From Pirellula sp. (GTDB lineage: Bacteria > Planctomycetota > Planctomycetia > Pirellulales > Pirellulaceae): 60,715 bases of DNA. Position numbers and translations under genes: made by a program. This document shows, piece by piece, positions 1 to 9,692 of this stretch (positions within the stretch are counted from its first letter, which is position 1; each line of letters opens with the position of its first letter). The notes under the pieces are model-generated. The model did not search any database, was not told the DNA's origin, and was given only the letters and a program-made list of their open reading frames with translations. The stretch lies in the NCBI GenBank assembly GCA_021299695.1, contig JAJTEK010000015.1:1-60715 (forward strand), written 5' to 3'.

Positions 1-15
1 TGTCCGGTTTATCCG

Positions 16-118
16 GTGCCTGGCACCTATGGAGCCGGGCAAGACGGCGACTTTGCTAGCAACCAGAGGCCCCCTTGGGCGGTGCCGGGCATCTATGGAG
101 ACTGTGCCTGGCACCTAT
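16..118. repeat. Two diverged copies of a 57-bp-type intergenic repeat
   Basis: The first 145 bases hold no gene. They contain the near-palindrome GGTGCCTGGCACC twice (near 16 and 103) and a variant at about 84, with GGAGCCGGG, GCTAGCAA and CAGAGGCCC blocks in the same order as in the tandem array at 24019-24357. This is therefore a second locus of the same repeat family. The function is unknown. Confidence 0.6.
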
Positions 119-145
119 GGTGATCACTACTCTTTCGCGTCGGCG

Positions 146-556
146 TTAGCTTGGCAAAATGACCGAATCGACGACATGGATCACACCGTTGGTGCAGTGA
201 ATGTCAGCCGAAACTACCGTCGCATCGTCAATCATTACTTTGCCATCTTTGACTGCGATCTTGATCGGCTTCGATGCCACCGTGGTGGCTGTCGTTAGCT
301 TCATCACGTCTGCAGCAGTCACCTTGCCTGCAACGACGTGATGCGTCAGGATGCCAACCAACTTGTCCTTGTTTTCTGGAAGTATCAGGCTCTCAACGGT
401 CCCAGCAGGCAACTTGGCAAATGCTTCGTCGGTCGGTGCGAACACCGTAAATGGTCCGGCACCCTTGAGAGTCTCCACCAAACCGGCAGCACCGAGGGCA
501 GCAGCAAGTGTCTTGAACGTACCTGCGCCAACGGCTGTATCAACAATATCTAACAT
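146..556 (-). CDS. Fasciclin (FAS1) domain protein
   Basis: This is a single FAS1 domain protein of about 136 residues. After the chosen ATG at 556 it reads [17 protein letters not shown], then has the conserved FAS1 blocks [17 protein letters not shown] and, near the end, [13 protein letters not shown]. These are the H1 and H2 signatures of the family, and the length matches one complete domain. Bacterial FAS1 proteins are usually extracytoplasmic adhesion-like proteins. No signal peptide is visible from this start; an upstream in-frame start at 652 adds 32 residues that do not look like a signal either, so location is unclear. The gene is monocistronic as far as can be seen. Confidence 0.88.
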   Translation of the reverse strand: MLDIVDTAVGAGTFKTLAAALGAAGLVETLKGAGPFTVFAPTDEAFAKLPAGTVESLILPENKDKLVGILTHHVVAGKVTAADVMKLTTATTVASKPIKIAVKDGKVMIDDATVVSADIHCTNGVIHVVDSVILPS

Positions 557-717
557 GCGTATATCCAAGGTTCTTTTGACCCAACTCGCACTGCCAGAAT
601 GTCTGGCTGTCTTCGCTGTCGGGTCCCTTTCGAACCAATAGGATGATAGCAACTTGGTAACCCCTAAGGCACCGTCTGCGGATCACAAGGTTGTGTTATC
701 GAAGCGTTCACCAAACG

Positions 718-1656
718 TCAGCCAGCTCCGTCCTCACGGTGCGCTTGGACCTGTGAGCTGTAGGAAAAGACGGACAATACGCCCAAACCGTAAAGGATAG
801 CCGTCAGTCCAACCAACAAATCGTAAGGTTTCGGCGTCGAAAGCGAAAACCGAAGTAAAACCGTCGAAATTACAAAGCCTGCGTTGCGAACGACGTAGTC
901 ATACCGCTCGAAAAACGGAATCGAAACGATCAATAAAAAAATGTCTGTAAAAATCATGAATTCAAAAAACATTGGAAAGAAGAAATAATCAAGGTTCTTT
1001 TCTCCATGACCTGTACCGCTCGACGGCCCAAAAACTCCAATAAGCCATTGAAGAACATTGTATATTGCAAGCGTCAGCAGTATCCCATAAAGCACCAGTG
1101 CAACGGATTTCTTGATCGCGACGAACTGTGCCAAATTGGAGTTTTCTGCAGAATGCCGAACGGTGCGACGCACTCTGCGAAAAATGACAATCAACCCGAA
1201 CATGACCAATGCCCCAATCATGTCCAAAAGAACGGCCCAGGCAGCATCAGTCTGCTCAAACCATAGGGCCGGGTCTCGAAACTCACCGATGTCTTTGAAC
1301 ACGCGTCGGATCACGATCAAAGAGAGGATCTCATATTGCATCGCAATCGAACTGGTGTGCGACTTAGGAATCGCAAATACCAGCAATAAAACTTCATAAA
1401 ACAAGATGAAGCTAAACGGAGTGTATACCGCGTGAAGGTAGTTTCGATCTAGTTCCGTCAGTACCCCGACGCGGAGACTCGGTACTGCTCGTACCAAAGC
1501 GATCAACGTCAGATGAATTAAAAAACCTGAAACAGCTAACCAGAGCGTCCATCGCTCGATGCGTCGCCGTTGTACCTCCGAACTACAACGATCGTAGAAA
1601 TTGACAAGTCGGCCGAGGATCGAATCAAAGGCCTGAGGATTCATTCCGGTCTGCAC
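718..1656 (-). CDS. Polytopic inner-membrane protein of unknown function
   Basis: I do not recognise the family. The 312-residue protein has about seven hydrophobic segments (for example near residues 38-58, 78-97, 140-160, 188-212, 228-250 and 285-303), joined by short basic loops such as RRVRRTVRH. The pattern suggests a multi-spanning membrane protein with a soluble N-terminus. GTG at 1656 gives the longest frame, and an ATG four codons downstream (1644) reading MNPQAFDSIL is an equally good start. No catalytic motif stands out. It lies downstream of lpdA on the same strand but separated by 268 bases, so co-transcription is doubtful. Confidence 0.7.
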   Translation of the reverse strand: MQTGMNPQAFDSILGRLVNFYDRCSSEVQRRRIERWTLWLAVSGFLIHLTLIALVRAVPSLRVGVLTELDRNYLHAVYTPFSFILFYEVLLLVFAIPKSHTSSIAMQYEILSLIVIRRVFKDIGEFRDPALWFEQTDAAWAVLLDMIGALVMFGLIVIFRRVRRTVRHSAENSNLAQFVAIKKSVALVLYGILLTLAIYNVLQWLIGVFGPSSGTGHGEKNLDYFFFPMFFEFMIFTDIFLLIVSIPFFERYDYVVRNAGFVISTVLLRFSLSTPKPYDLLVGLTAILYGLGVLSVFSYSSQVQAHREDGAG

Positions 1657-1924
1657 TTTAAACGGAGGATCGCGGCATGGACAAAGGACCTACAATACTG
1701 TCCGCAGCTGACAACTGCCTCGAGACATTAAGCACCGCACCGATTCGATCGTCCTGCACGATGGGAATCGCTCGCCTGCTCGGGCCCAAACGCAGCTTCC
1801 TGGCGGGCTGATTTAAACCGCCCAACCGCTGACGCTGGCTGGCTCACTTGTGAGCCGCCTAGGCGCAAGCCGCGGGCGATGGCCATAAGCCCCGCATCGA
1901 TTCGATCGTGCCGCACCGCAGGGA
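1657..1924. other. Non-coding gap with short direct and inverted repeats
   Basis: No convincing gene is seen. The gap holds two copies of a sequence around CGATTCGATCGT (near 1741 and 1897) about 155 bases apart, and the hairpin GGCTCA-CTTG-TGAGCC at 1841-1856. A short minus-strand frame across it (62 codons) is low in complexity and follows the repeats, so it was not called. Confidence 0.5.
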
Positions 1925-3358
1925 TCAGTGCGCCGAGTGCTTCTTGGGTTTGTAGATCTCGGTCGCCGTTCCAAAGTGCACCTCGGCTGCATTCATCAAG
2001 GTCTCGCTGAGGGTCGGATGCGGGTGAATCGATTCGGCCAAATCCCGAACTTCACAACCCATTTCGATGGCCAAGACCGCTTCGGCGATCAACTCCCCAG
2101 CTCCTGAGCCGACGATTCCACAGCCCAGAACACGATGGGTCACCGGATCGACGAGCCATTTGGTCAAGCCATCCGTACAGCCCAAAGCTTGAGCCCGTCC
2201 GCTGGCGGCCCAAGGATAGATTTCCACATCCACGGAGATCCCTTCCTTCTTGGCCCGATCTTCGGTAAGGCCGGCCCAAGCGATCTCTGGATCGGTGAAG
2301 ACGACGGCTGGAATCGCTTGCTTATCGAATGTTACATTCCGCCCAAGTATCACCTCAATAGCCACCTTGGCTTGATGGCTCGCCTTGTGCGCTAGCATCG
2401 GCTCACCGGCGATGTCGCCAATGGCCAAGATATGTGGGTCGCTCGTGCGCTGTTGGTTGTCGCAAAGAGCAAACCCCCGTTGATCGAGTTGGACTAGAGT
2501 GTTTTCCAAGCCGAGTCCTTGGCTTGCAGGCCTTCGACCGACGCTCACGAGCACCCGGTCGAAGCGCTCATGCCCGAACTTGCCAGGCCCTTCGAAGGTG
2601 ACTTCGATTTGGTTGTCCACTTCAGCGACCGAACCGACTTTGGTGCTCAAGTAGATCCGATTGTCAAAAAGTTGTTTCAATCGTCGTTGCAAGGGTGCAA
2701 CCAAGTCGCGGTCGGCGCCTGGCAAGAGGGTATCGGTCCATTCGACGACACTGACTTGGGTACCTAAATGCGCATAGACGGTCCCCATTTCCAAACCGAT
2801 GTATCCACCTCCGATGACAAGCATTTTGGATGGAATATCACTCAGGTTCAACGCACCGGTCGAATCCATAACCCGGTCCGATCCGATCTTGAAGTTCGGT
2901 GGCATGGCCGGCACGCTACCGGTAGCCAGCACGCAGTAGTCGAACGTGAGCTTCCCACCTTCGGGGATACTCGCATCGGACCCTTCGAGGATCAAAGTGG
3001 TAGAATTTTCGAATCGCCCCCGCGCACGTATGACTTTCACGTTTCTGCGCTTGGCCAGTTGGGCTAGTCCCCCGCTGAGCGTCTCGATGACTTTCTCTTT
3101 CCTGGCCCGTACTTTGTTGATGTCGATTTTTGGTTCACCGAATTCGACTCCCCAACTGCTGGTCAGCTGATGTGCTTCGTCGATGACTTTCGCGACATGC
3201 AGCAAGGCCTTGGAGGGAATACAGCCGCGAAGCAGGCAGGTCCCACCGAGTTTGGGTTCGCTCTCGACGATTACGACTTCGTGTCCCTCGTCAGCCGCGA
3301 GGAAAGCTGCTGCATATCCGCCAGGACCGCCACCTAGGACAACGATTGGAGCGTGCAT
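1925..3358 (-). CDS. lpdA: Dihydrolipoyl dehydrogenase (E3)
   Basis: This is the FAD flavoprotein that reoxidises dihydrolipoamide in 2-oxoacid dehydrogenase or glycine cleavage complexes, reducing NAD+. The protein has 477 residues, the usual length. The N-terminal FAD-binding motif is VVLGGGPGGYAAA. The redox disulfide lies in GGTCLLRGCIPSKALL, where LLR replaces the more usual LNV/LNR between the cysteines. A second Rossmann motif for NAD is VIGGGYIGLEMG near residue 185. The dimerisation domain ends with HPHPTLSETL, carrying the catalytic His-Glu pair. Here it follows rpsD by about 107 bases with a hairpin between, and no E1 or E2 genes are present in the window, so it probably serves complexes encoded elsewhere. 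Confidence 0.95.
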   Translation of the reverse strand: MHAPIVVLGGGPGGYAAAFLAADEGHEVVIVESEPKLGGTCLLRGCIPSKALLHVAKVIDEAHQLTSSWGVEFGEPKIDINKVRARKEKVIETLSGGLAQLAKRRNVKVIRARGRFENSTTLILEGSDASIPEGGKLTFDYCVLATGSVPAMPPNFKIGSDRVMDSTGALNLSDIPSKMLVIGGGYIGLEMGTVYAHLGTQVSVVEWTDTLLPGADRDLVAPLQRRLKQLFDNRIYLSTKVGSVAEVDNQIEVTFEGPGKFGHERFDRVLVSVGRRPASQGLGLENTLVQLDQRGFALCDNQQRTSDPHILAIGDIAGEPMLAHKASHQAKVAIEVILGRNVTFDKQAIPAVVFTDPEIAWAGLTEDRAKKEGISVDVEIYPWAASGRAQALGCTDGLTKWLVDPVTHRVLGCGIVGSGAGELIAEAVLAIEMGCEVRDLAESIHPHPTLSETLMNAAEVHFGTATEIYKPKKHSAH

Positions 3359-3395
3359 AAATCTTCAAGCAAAAGAGTTGGGGGTTACGTACAAA

Positions 3396-3424
3396 GGGCT
3401 CGTTTCGACGGATCGAACGAGCCC
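3396..3424 (-). terminator. Candidate intrinsic terminator after rpsD
   Basis: A perfect 9-bp stem (GGGCTCGTT pairing with AACGAGCCC) with an 11-nt loop lies 42 bases past the rpsD stop on the minus strand and is followed by TTTGT. The T tract is short, so termination may be partial. Confidence 0.5.
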
Positions 3425-3465
3425 CGTTGTTGTGAAGTATAGTCGATGGAAAAGCCGGTCAGCGA

Positions 3466-4077
3466 TTATCGCGACAGGAATTCAACGACGATATTGGCGT
3501 TGACTGGCAACGAGATATCGGAAGGTCCCGGGGCTCCAAGCATGGTGGCTCGGAGGCCTTCGGTATCGAGCGATACCCAGTCCAACGGAGTGGGAGGAAT
3601 GTTGGCGATGATTCCGCGGTAGAGGTTACGAACGGCCTCGGTGCTACGGACTTCGATCACATCCCCTGGTCGGAGGGAGAACGAAGGCGTGGTTACCTTG
3701 ACCCCATTGACTTTGAAATGTCCGTGAACGATCCCCTGGCGGGCTTGTGGGCGGGTCTTTGCAAGCCCTAGTCTACGGATGACGTTATCGAGACGTCGTT
3801 CGCACATGAGCAGGAGGGTTTCACCGGTGTTACCCTTTTTACGGACGGAATCATCGAAGTAACGACGTAGTTGTCGTTCGCCGAGTCCGTAGTAGTACTT
3901 GATCTTTTGCTTCTCAGCCAAAGCAGTTCCGTAGTTACCTGTCCGACGGCTTCGTGGGTGCATCCCTGGCGGACTATCTTTACGCTTTTCAAATGCTCGA
4001 ACGCAACCTGCGCTCTCGTAGAGCAAAGCGCCGAAGCGGCGATTGACCCGGGCCTTGGGTCCTGTATATCGCGACAT
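3466..4077 (-). CDS. rpsD: 30S ribosomal protein S4
   Basis: This is a primary 16S rRNA-binding protein of the small subunit body. The 203 residues are full length, starting MSRYTGPKARVNRRFG and containing the S4 RNA-binding domain (about residues 95-160: RLDNVIRRLG, ARQGIVHGHFKVNG, RPGDVIEVR). The central HPRSRRTGNYGTALAEKQK block is typical of S4. In many bacteria rpsD lies in the alpha operon with rpsM, rpsK and rpoA; here it sits about 200 bases downstream of rplL, separated by a terminator-like hairpin, so it probably has its own promoter or is reached by read-through. Confidence 0.96.
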   Translation of the reverse strand: MSRYTGPKARVNRRFGALLYESAGCVRAFEKRKDSPPGMHPRSRRTGNYGTALAEKQKIKYYYGLGERQLRRYFDDSVRKKGNTGETLLLMCERRLDNVIRRLGLAKTRPQARQGIVHGHFKVNGVKVTTPSFSLRPGDVIEVRSTEAVRNLYRGIIANIPPTPLDWVSLDTEGLRATMLGAPGPSDISLPVNANIVVEFLSR

Positions 4078-4199
4078 GCTGGTTTCCTATTTTAGGTGGG
4101 GCACAGTCGGCTCACTTTGCTACACCGCAAAGGTCTGCTGGCCAAGGGGATCTTAGGGGTTGTAGGTGAACCTTGGAGTGTTCACGGATTAGCAAACAA

Positions 4200-4222
4200 G
4201 AGCGGTTCGTAGTGAACCGCTC
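4200..4222 (-). terminator. Candidate terminator hairpin after rplL
   Basis: A 9-bp perfect stem (GAGCGGTTC / GAACCGCTC) with a 5-nt loop lies about 50 bases downstream of the rplL stop on the minus strand and is followed by TTGTTTGC. It sits exactly where rpoB would begin in most bacteria. Confidence 0.5.
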
Positions 4223-4273
4223 GAAGGGTGTTTGCGGGCAAAGAAAATCAACCGAGTGGGTAACCGGTGGAAA

Positions 4274-4681
4274 CTACTTGAGTTCAACCGTTGCGCCGAC
4301 TTCAGTGAGTTCCTTCTTGATCTTCTCAGCGTCTTCCTTGGAGACTTGTTCCTTGATCTTCGAAGGAGCGCCTTCGACCAATTTCTTGGAGTCGATCAGG
4401 GACAGACCGGTCAAGTTCTTGACGATCTTGACGACGTCGAGTTTCTTGTCTCCGAAGGAGGTCAAGACGACATCGAATTCGGTCTTCTCGACGACGGCAG
4501 CAGCGGCGCCACCCCCATCGGCAGGAGCGGCCATAACGACGGCACCGCCGGCGGCGGCTTCGATGCCATGGACATCTTTGAGATAATCGCTGAGTTCCTT
4601 GGCTTGCTTGAGCGTCAGGCCGACGATCTTCTCGCCTAGGGTCTGGATTTCTTCCGCGTAAGCGGTTGCTGACTCGGACAT
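4274..4681 (-). CDS. rplL: 50S ribosomal protein L7/L12
   Basis: This is the ribosomal stalk protein that recruits translational GTPases. It has 135 residues: an N-terminal dimerisation helix region (residues 8-40), an Ala/Gly-rich hinge (about 43-63) and a C-terminal domain with [21 protein letters not shown] and [15 protein letters not shown], which carries the GTPase-contact surface. It follows rplJ with a 144-nt spacer containing a hairpin. No rpoB follows it in this window. Confidence 0.96.
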   Translation of the reverse strand: MSESATAYAEEIQTLGEKIVGLTLKQAKELSDYLKDVHGIEAAAGGAVVMAAPADGGGAAAAVVEKTEFDVVLTSFGDKKLDVVKIVKNLTGLSLIDSKKLVEGAPSKIKEQVSKEDAEKIKKELTEVGATVELK

Positions 4682-4764
4682 TTCTATCGTTCCTCTATGG
4701 TAAAAACAGACAAACTAAACGCACCGGCGAGAATGGAAAACCGGTTGTTTCAAACGAATTGTTT

Positions 4765-4793
4765 AGGAAACCGACGCACGCCGTCGGCTTCCT
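4765..4793 (-). promoter_or_regulatory. Hairpin in the rplJ-rplL spacer
   Basis: A 12-bp stem with one G-U pair on the minus-strand transcript and a 5-nt loop (AGGAAGCCGACG pairing with CGTCGGTTTCCT) lies between rplJ and rplL, about 30 bases past the rplJ stop. It has no clear T tract. It could be an attenuator, a processing site or an element setting the higher L7/L12 yield; only the fold is seen. Confidence 0.4.
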
Positions 4794-4825
4794 GACTCCC
4801 GACCTTGCGGCCGGGGATTGTACGA

Positions 4826-5401
4826 CTATTCACTGGCACCTTCGGTTGCTACTGCTTCCTGGGCATCCGGTGCGGAACCTTCTTCGCGATCCTCGATCAT
4901 CTTCTTGACTTGGCCAGCGATCTTGCGAGCCGGACCGACGAGTTGACCAGAAAGGGTGCTTCCGGGCGAGAGAATCTGTCCGAGGAGCATTGCAATTTGC
5001 TCTTGGCGATTCGGCCACTTAGCGACCTTCTTGACTTGAGCCGCGTCCATGGCTTCTCCATCCATGACGCCGCCTTTGATTTCCAATTTCGGAAAGGTTC
5101 CCGAATCGGTCATCTTCGTTACGGTTTTGACCAGCGAGACGAAGTCTTCTCCGCCCCAGATAACCGCTAGGCTTCCGGATTGTTTATCGAAGGCAGGTCG
5201 CAGGGAGGACCCGTCGGTCGCCATGGCCGCAAGCGATCGCTTGACGACCATTAGGCTAAGGCCCTTGTCTCGCAACGCTTTGCGAATCGCGTAGTTTTCA
5301 TTGCCGGTCATTCCGACGATGTTGGCCACCATTGCATCGTTGACACCATCGAGGCGTCCGGAGATGTCGCGGGAGATCAGCCTTTTTACAAATTTGCTCA
5401 T
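4826..5401 (-). CDS. rplJ: 50S ribosomal protein L10
   Basis: L10 anchors the L7/L12 dimers to 23S rRNA at the stalk base. The 191-residue protein starts MSKFVKRLISRDISGRLDG, has the L10 core (NYAIRKALRDKGLSLMVVKR, AVIWGGEDFVSLVKTV) and ends in an acidic tail after the L7/L12-binding helix. It is somewhat longer than the E. coli protein (165). It is 15 bases from rplA and clearly in the same transcription unit. Confidence 0.95.
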   Translation of the reverse strand: MSKFVKRLISRDISGRLDGVNDAMVANIVGMTGNENYAIRKALRDKGLSLMVVKRSLAAMATDGSSLRPAFDKQSGSLAVIWGGEDFVSLVKTVTKMTDSGTFPKLEIKGGVMDGEAMDAAQVKKVAKWPNRQEQIAMLLGQILSPGSTLSGQLVGPARKIAGQVKKMIEDREEGSAPDAQEAVATEGASE

Positions 5402-5416
5402 GTGCTCACCTGTTCC

Positions 5417-6097
5417 TTAAGCCGACACGCGGACGCTAGGGGTCATCGTCGCGCAGATTGCGATCGACTTGATGTAAGTTCCTTTGACCGAGTTTGGTTT
5501 GATCGATTGCACATAGGAGATGAACGCCCCGATGTTTTCGACAAGCTTGGTGGCATCGAAACTCATTTTTCCGACGACGGCATGGACGTTGGAACCCTTG
5601 TCGTTTCGAAACTCGACCTTACCGGCTCGATACTCTTTGACGACGCGTGCCACGTCGGTCGTGACGGTACCGGCTCTGGGCGATGGCATGAGCCCTCGCG
5701 GGCCGAGCAACTTACCGAGCGGACCGACGATGCCCATCATGTCGGGCGAGGCAATACAGACATCAAAGTCTAACCACCCATCTTTAATTCTCTTGGAGAG
5801 TTCTTCGGCGCCAACCGCATCGGCTCCGGCTTGCTCGGCCTCTTTGGCCAGGTCGCCTTTGGCGAATACGATGACGCGTTGCGTCTTTCCAATTCCGTTG
5901 GGCAGAACGAGCGAGCCGCGAACGATCTGATCGTTTTGGGCCGGATCGATCCCAAGATTGATATGGATTTCGACCGTCTGGTCGAATTTCCGCCCGTTGA
6001 ATTGCTTGAGCACTTCAACGGCCTGCTGCAATGGCAAGGGAGTCTTTCCCGGAGCCTTCGCAAGCATGGACTTCATTGCCTTTGTTGGTTTGACCAT
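5417..6097 (-). CDS. rplA: 50S ribosomal protein L1
   Basis: L1 forms the mobile L1 stalk and in many bacteria represses its own operon by binding the mRNA. The 226-residue protein shows the family blocks [44 protein letters not shown] (the L1 signature) and [14 protein letters not shown]. It starts 19 bases after the rplK stop. I did not see a clear L1 target mimic in the short rplK-rplA spacer. Confidence 0.96.
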   Translation of the reverse strand: MVKPTKAMKSMLAKAPGKTPLPLQQAVEVLKQFNGRKFDQTVEIHINLGIDPAQNDQIVRGSLVLPNGIGKTQRVIVFAKGDLAKEAEQAGADAVGAEELSKRIKDGWLDFDVCIASPDMMGIVGPLGKLLGPRGLMPSPRAGTVTTDVARVVKEYRAGKVEFRNDKGSNVHAVVGKMSFDATKLVENIGAFISYVQSIKPNSVKGTYIKSIAICATMTPSVRVSA

Positions 6098-6116
6098 CTG
6101 AAAGTTTCCCCTGGAC

Positions 6117-6542
6117 TTAGCCTACGATCTCGATGCCCATGCTTCTCGCTGTACCTTCGATCATGCGACGAGCATGCTCCAAATCGCGGGCGTTTAGATC
6201 CGCCATTTTCTTCGTGCAAATATCATCGACCTGGGCCCGGGTTACTTTCCCGACCTTGGTCTTGTGCGGTTCACCCGAACCGCTAGCTACTCCAGCGGCC
6301 ATCTTCAGCAAGGCTGAAGCCGGTGGGCTTTTGGTGATGAATTCGAAACTACGGTCAGAATACACCGTGACGACCACTGGAATCGGAGTCCCGTTGAACT
6401 CCTTGGTTCGCTCGTTGAATTGCGAGACGAACTGACCCAAATTGATCCCGAACTTGCCCAACGACGTTCCTACCGGAGGAGCAGGTGTCGCCTTGCCCCC
6501 CGGCACTTGAAATGCCGCCTTGCCTGTGACTTGCTTGGCCAT
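6117..6542 (-). CDS. rplK: 50S ribosomal protein L11
   Basis: L11 binds the GTPase-associated 23S rRNA region and is needed for stringent factor activation. The 141-residue protein contains the flexible-linker motif [15 protein letters not shown], the rRNA-binding C-terminal domain and the ending [18 protein letters not shown]. It follows nusG by about 100 bases, the usual nusG-rplK order. Confidence 0.96.
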   Translation of the reverse strand: MAKQVTGKAAFQVPGGKATPAPPVGTSLGKFGINLGQFVSQFNERTKEFNGTPIPVVVTVYSDRSFEFITKSPPASALLKMAAGVASGSGEPHKTKVGKVTRAQVDDICTKKMADLNARDLEHARRMIEGTARSMGIEIVG

Positions 6543-6643
6543 GTTTGAAAAAACCTAAATGACAAATTCCAAACGACAAACGAACAAATCGAGTAACTGC
6601 AACCCTAAAAAGGTTTGCACCTACCGAAAACTGCTCGCCAGGA

Positions 6644-7333
6644 CTACAGCGACTCGATCTGCCAGTGATCTAGCTCGACCGGGGTGCTGCGTCCGAAAAT
6701 ATTAATAATGACCGTGACTCTTCCGTTGGCTTCGTCGATCCGATCGACATCACCCTCGAGGCTCTGGAAGTTCCCTTCCTTGACCCGAACGCGATCGCCC
6801 GATCGAAACGGAATCGAAGTCTTCGGCACTTGTTCTTGATCCACATCGGGATGCACGAGCTTGATGATTCGCTCGACATCCGCGTCAGTCATCGGCGTAG
6901 GCTTGCCATACGTCCCTGTGAAATCGCCGATGCCCGGTGTCTCTCGCACAAGGAACCAAGTGTCATCATTAATGATCATTTGGATCATCAGATAGCCCGG
7001 GTAGAGCTTGCGCTTAACGATGCGCTTCTTGCCCGCCCGGGTAAACTCCACGACATCTTCGGTCGGAACGAGAATCTCGCCGAAGTACTCTTTATGATTC
7101 GACAACTTGATCCGCTTCTCAAGCGATTCGCGGATGGTGTCCTCTCGGTTGAAAGCAACCTTAAGGATGTACCACTGCGGTGCTTGTGCAAGACCTTCAG
7201 TTGTTGTGCTGTTCGTGGAATTGTTCACTCGATAACCTAGCGCCAGTACGTACGAATCATCAACCGATTCCTCAAGAGAACCGCCGATCAATCTCCTGGC
7301 TGTTGGCCGACCCTCTCGGGCCGACGCCACCAA
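6644..7333 (-). CDS. nusG: Transcription termination/antitermination factor NusG
   Basis: NusG binds RNA polymerase and couples it to Rho or the ribosome. The NGN domain starts at QWYILKVAFNREDTIRESL (about residue 53) and includes KRKLYPGYLMIQM and the TPGIGDFTGT block; the KOW domain follows (FRSGDRVRVKEGNFQSLEGDV). The first 50 residues are not conserved in character. The longest start is a TTG at 7333, only a few bases from the secE stop; an internal GTG at 7228 (VNNSTN) gives a protein closer to the normal length and may be the real start. It lies in the secE-nusG-rplK order seen in most bacteria. Confidence 0.93.
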   Translation of the reverse strand: MVASAREGRPTARRLIGGSLEESVDDSYVLALGYRVNNSTNSTTTEGLAQAPQWYILKVAFNREDTIRESLEKRIKLSNHKEYFGEILVPTEDVVEFTRAGKKRIVKRKLYPGYLMIQMIINDDTWFLVRETPGIGDFTGTYGKPTPMTDADVERIIKLVHPDVDQEQVPKTSIPFRSGDRVRVKEGNFQSLEGDVDRIDEANGRVTVIINIFGRSTPVELDHWQIESL

Positions 7334-7337
7334 AAAA

Positions 7338-7805
7338 CTAACTCACTCCAAGCGTGTCGAACAGCCATTGCCAAATTGCGTCATAGCAAAAAAGCAAAAG
7401 TGCCAACAGTGCCATCGTGAATATAACAACCATCGAAGCCCTGTAAAGCTCTGTTTTCTTGGGCCACGATACCTTATTCAATTCTGCTTCTACCGAAATC
7501 AAAAAATCGGCGAAGCGGGGCCAATTAATCAATCGGTAAGCGAGCCACATCCCCAAAGACGTAAGAACCGCTGGCATCCAGTACCGCGAGGTGCTCCAAA
7601 AGGGATTGACCGGTGTATTTCCAAGTGGGGCTGTCCAAGCACCTAAGGCTTCAAACAACTGCCAACCACCTAGCCAGCAAGCTAGCCAAATAGCCAAACA
7701 GGTCAATTGCCTTACGAGCCGACCCTGTTTGGGTTTATAGCGAGCGTTGGTAAAAAGCTCGGATCCAAAGGATCGGTTGAGGGTATCGTCAGTGATCGTT
7801 GCCAT
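7338..7805 (-). CDS. secE: Preprotein translocase subunit SecE
   Basis: SecE clamps SecY in the translocon. The C-terminal third holds the SecE signature (EAELNKVSWPKKTELYRAS followed by the membrane helix VVIFTMALLALLLFCYDAIW). At 155 residues it is longer than minimal SecE proteins and has about two extra membrane segments (near residues 35-55 and 75-92), so a three-helix form is predicted, as in E. coli. It sits between tRNA-Trp and nusG in one minus-strand unit. Confidence 0.94.
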   Translation of the reverse strand: MATITDDTLNRSFGSELFTNARYKPKQGRLVRQLTCLAIWLACWLGGWQLFEALGAWTAPLGNTPVNPFWSTSRYWMPAVLTSLGMWLAYRLINWPRFADFLISVEAELNKVSWPKKTELYRASMVVIFTMALLALLLFCYDAIWQWLFDTLGVS

Positions 7806-7925
7806 ACACGAACACTTTTCTCACGAAAAGTGCAGTTCCTTGTTCCATCCAAATTCAACCCAAGCCCCACAGCACTGGCGGTTCAAAACGCTTGGTGCTC
7901 CAAGGTCTTGAATCCTACAGAACAG

Positions 7926-7998
7926 CAGGGGCGGCAGGAATCGAACCCGCAACCCCCGGTTTTGGAAACCGGTGCTCTGCCAATTGAGCTACACCCCT
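7926..7998 (-). tRNA. tRNA-Trp (anticodon CCA)
   Basis: The cloverleaf is complete on the minus strand. The acceptor AGGGGTG pairs with CGCCCCT (one G-T), the anticodon stem CCGGT/ACCGG encloses the loop TTCCAAA with CCA, and the T arm is GCGGG-TTCGATT-CCTGC. The 3' CCA is not encoded. It lies between tuf and secE, an arrangement known from several bacterial phyla. Confidence 0.95.
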
Positions 7999-8065
7999 TT
8001 ATGACAAGTCGCGGGCAACTGACCCGCGACCGTCGCTATTGCAAATCGCTCGGCTATAGAGCCGA

Positions 8066-9262
8066 TTACTCGATGATCTTGGTGACAACACCCGATCCGA
8101 CCGTCTTGCCACCTTCGCGAATCGCGAACCGGACGCCTTCGTCAATCGCAACTGTCTTTTGCAGTTCGACGATCACCCGAACGTTATCCCCAGGCATGCA
8201 CATTTCGGCTCCTACCAACTCAGCCGATCCGGTCACGTCGGTGGTTCGGAAGTAGAACTGAGGTCGGTACCCACTGAAAAATGGTGTGTGTCGGCCCCCT
8301 TCGTCTTTGCTCAAGCAGTAGACTTCGGCTTCGAACTTCTTGTGAGGGGTGATGCTATTGGGCTTGGCCAAAACCTGACCTCGCTCGATGTCGTCACGGG
8401 CTACACCGCGAAGCAAGCATCCGACGTTTTCGCCAGCGCGAGCTTCTTTCATTTCCTTGCGGAACTGCTCGACACCCGTAACGGTTGTCTTGCGCTTTTC
8501 CTTGGTCAATCCGATGATTTCAACTTCTTCGCCCACCTTGATCAGACCGCGTTCGATCCGACCGGTTGCTACCGTTCCACGACCTTCGATGCTGAAGACG
8601 TCTTCGATCGCCATCAAGAACGGCTTGTCTTCTTCTCGGGTCGGTTGAGGGATGAACGAATCGACCGCATCGAGAAGATCCGAAATGCACTTCGAAGCTG
8701 CTGGATCGGCTGGTTTATCGTAAGCAGCCTTGGCGTTGCCTCGGACGATCGGGGTCTCTTCGCCTGGGAACCCGTACTTGGAGAGCAATTCGCGAATTTC
8801 CAACTCGACGAGCTCCAAAAGCTCTTCGTCGTCGACCAAATCGCACTTATTCAAGAACACAACGATCGCTGGCACGTCGACCTGACGGGCGAGCAAAACG
8901 TGTTCTTTCGTCTGGGGCATCGGGCCGTCGGCGGCGCTGACGACCAGGATCGCGCCGTCCATCTGGGCAGCACCGGTGATCATGTTCTTGATAAAGTCGG
9001 CGTGGCCAGGGCAGTCGATGTGAGCGTAGTGACGGTTGGCCGTCTCGTACTCGACGTGCGAGGCGGCGATCGTCACCGTCTTGGTCGCGTCGCGAACTGT
9101 TCCACCCTTGGCGATATCCGCATACGTCTTGGGGGTCGCCAGACCCTTGGCTGCCTGCACTGCAAGCAAAGCACCTGTCGTGGTGGTCTTGCCGTGGTCA
9201 ATGTGACCAATAGTTCCAACGTTGCAGTGGGGTTTCTTGCGTTCAAATACCTCTTTGGCCAT
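8066..9262 (-). CDS. tuf: Elongation factor Tu
   Basis: EF-Tu is the GTPase that delivers aminoacyl-tRNA to the ribosome. The start chosen is ATG at 9262 ([19 protein letters not shown]), giving 398 residues, the normal length; an upstream in-frame start would add 27 unconserved residues. The G motifs are visible: GHIDHGKTT (G1), DCPGHADF (G3), NKCD (G4). The effector region around [18 protein letters not shown] differs from the common RGITI form. Domains II and III follow, with the ending [14 protein letters not shown]. It is preceded by four tRNA genes and followed by tRNA-Trp. Confidence 0.97.
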   Translation of the reverse strand: MAKEVFERKKPHCNVGTIGHIDHGKTTTTGALLAVQAAKGLATPKTYADIAKGGTVRDATKTVTIAASHVEYETANRHYAHIDCPGHADFIKNMITGAAQMDGAILVVSAADGPMPQTKEHVLLARQVDVPAIVVFLNKCDLVDDEELLELVELEIRELLSKYGFPGEETPIVRGNAKAAYDKPADPAASKCISDLLDAVDSFIPQPTREEDKPFLMAIEDVFSIEGRGTVATGRIERGLIKVGEEVEIIGLTKEKRKTTVTGVEQFRKEMKEARAGENVGCLLRGVARDDIERGQVLAKPNSITPHKKFEAEVYCLSKDEGGRHTPFFSGYRPQFYFRTTDVTGSAELVGAEMCMPGDNVRVIVELQKTVAIDEGVRFAIREGGKTVGSGVVTKIIE

Positions 9263-9611
<349 letters not shown>

Positions 9612-9621
9612 AGGACAGGAG

Positions 9622-9692
9622 AGCGGGTGAAGGGAATCGAACCCTCGTATTCAGCTTGGAAGGCTGCTGCTCTACCATTGAGCTACACCCGC
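9622..9692 (-). tRNA. tRNA-Gly (anticodon TCC)
   Basis: The acceptor GCGGGTG pairs perfectly with CACCCGC. The anticodon loop is CTTCCAA with TCC. Four of five anticodon-stem pairs are canonical, the top pair being G-A. The T loop is TTCGATT. The 3' CCA is not encoded. Confidence 0.94.

Noticed and set aside
1728-1916. 62-codon minus-strand frame in the lpdA downstream gap
   Set aside because: It follows repeats and has no protein character.
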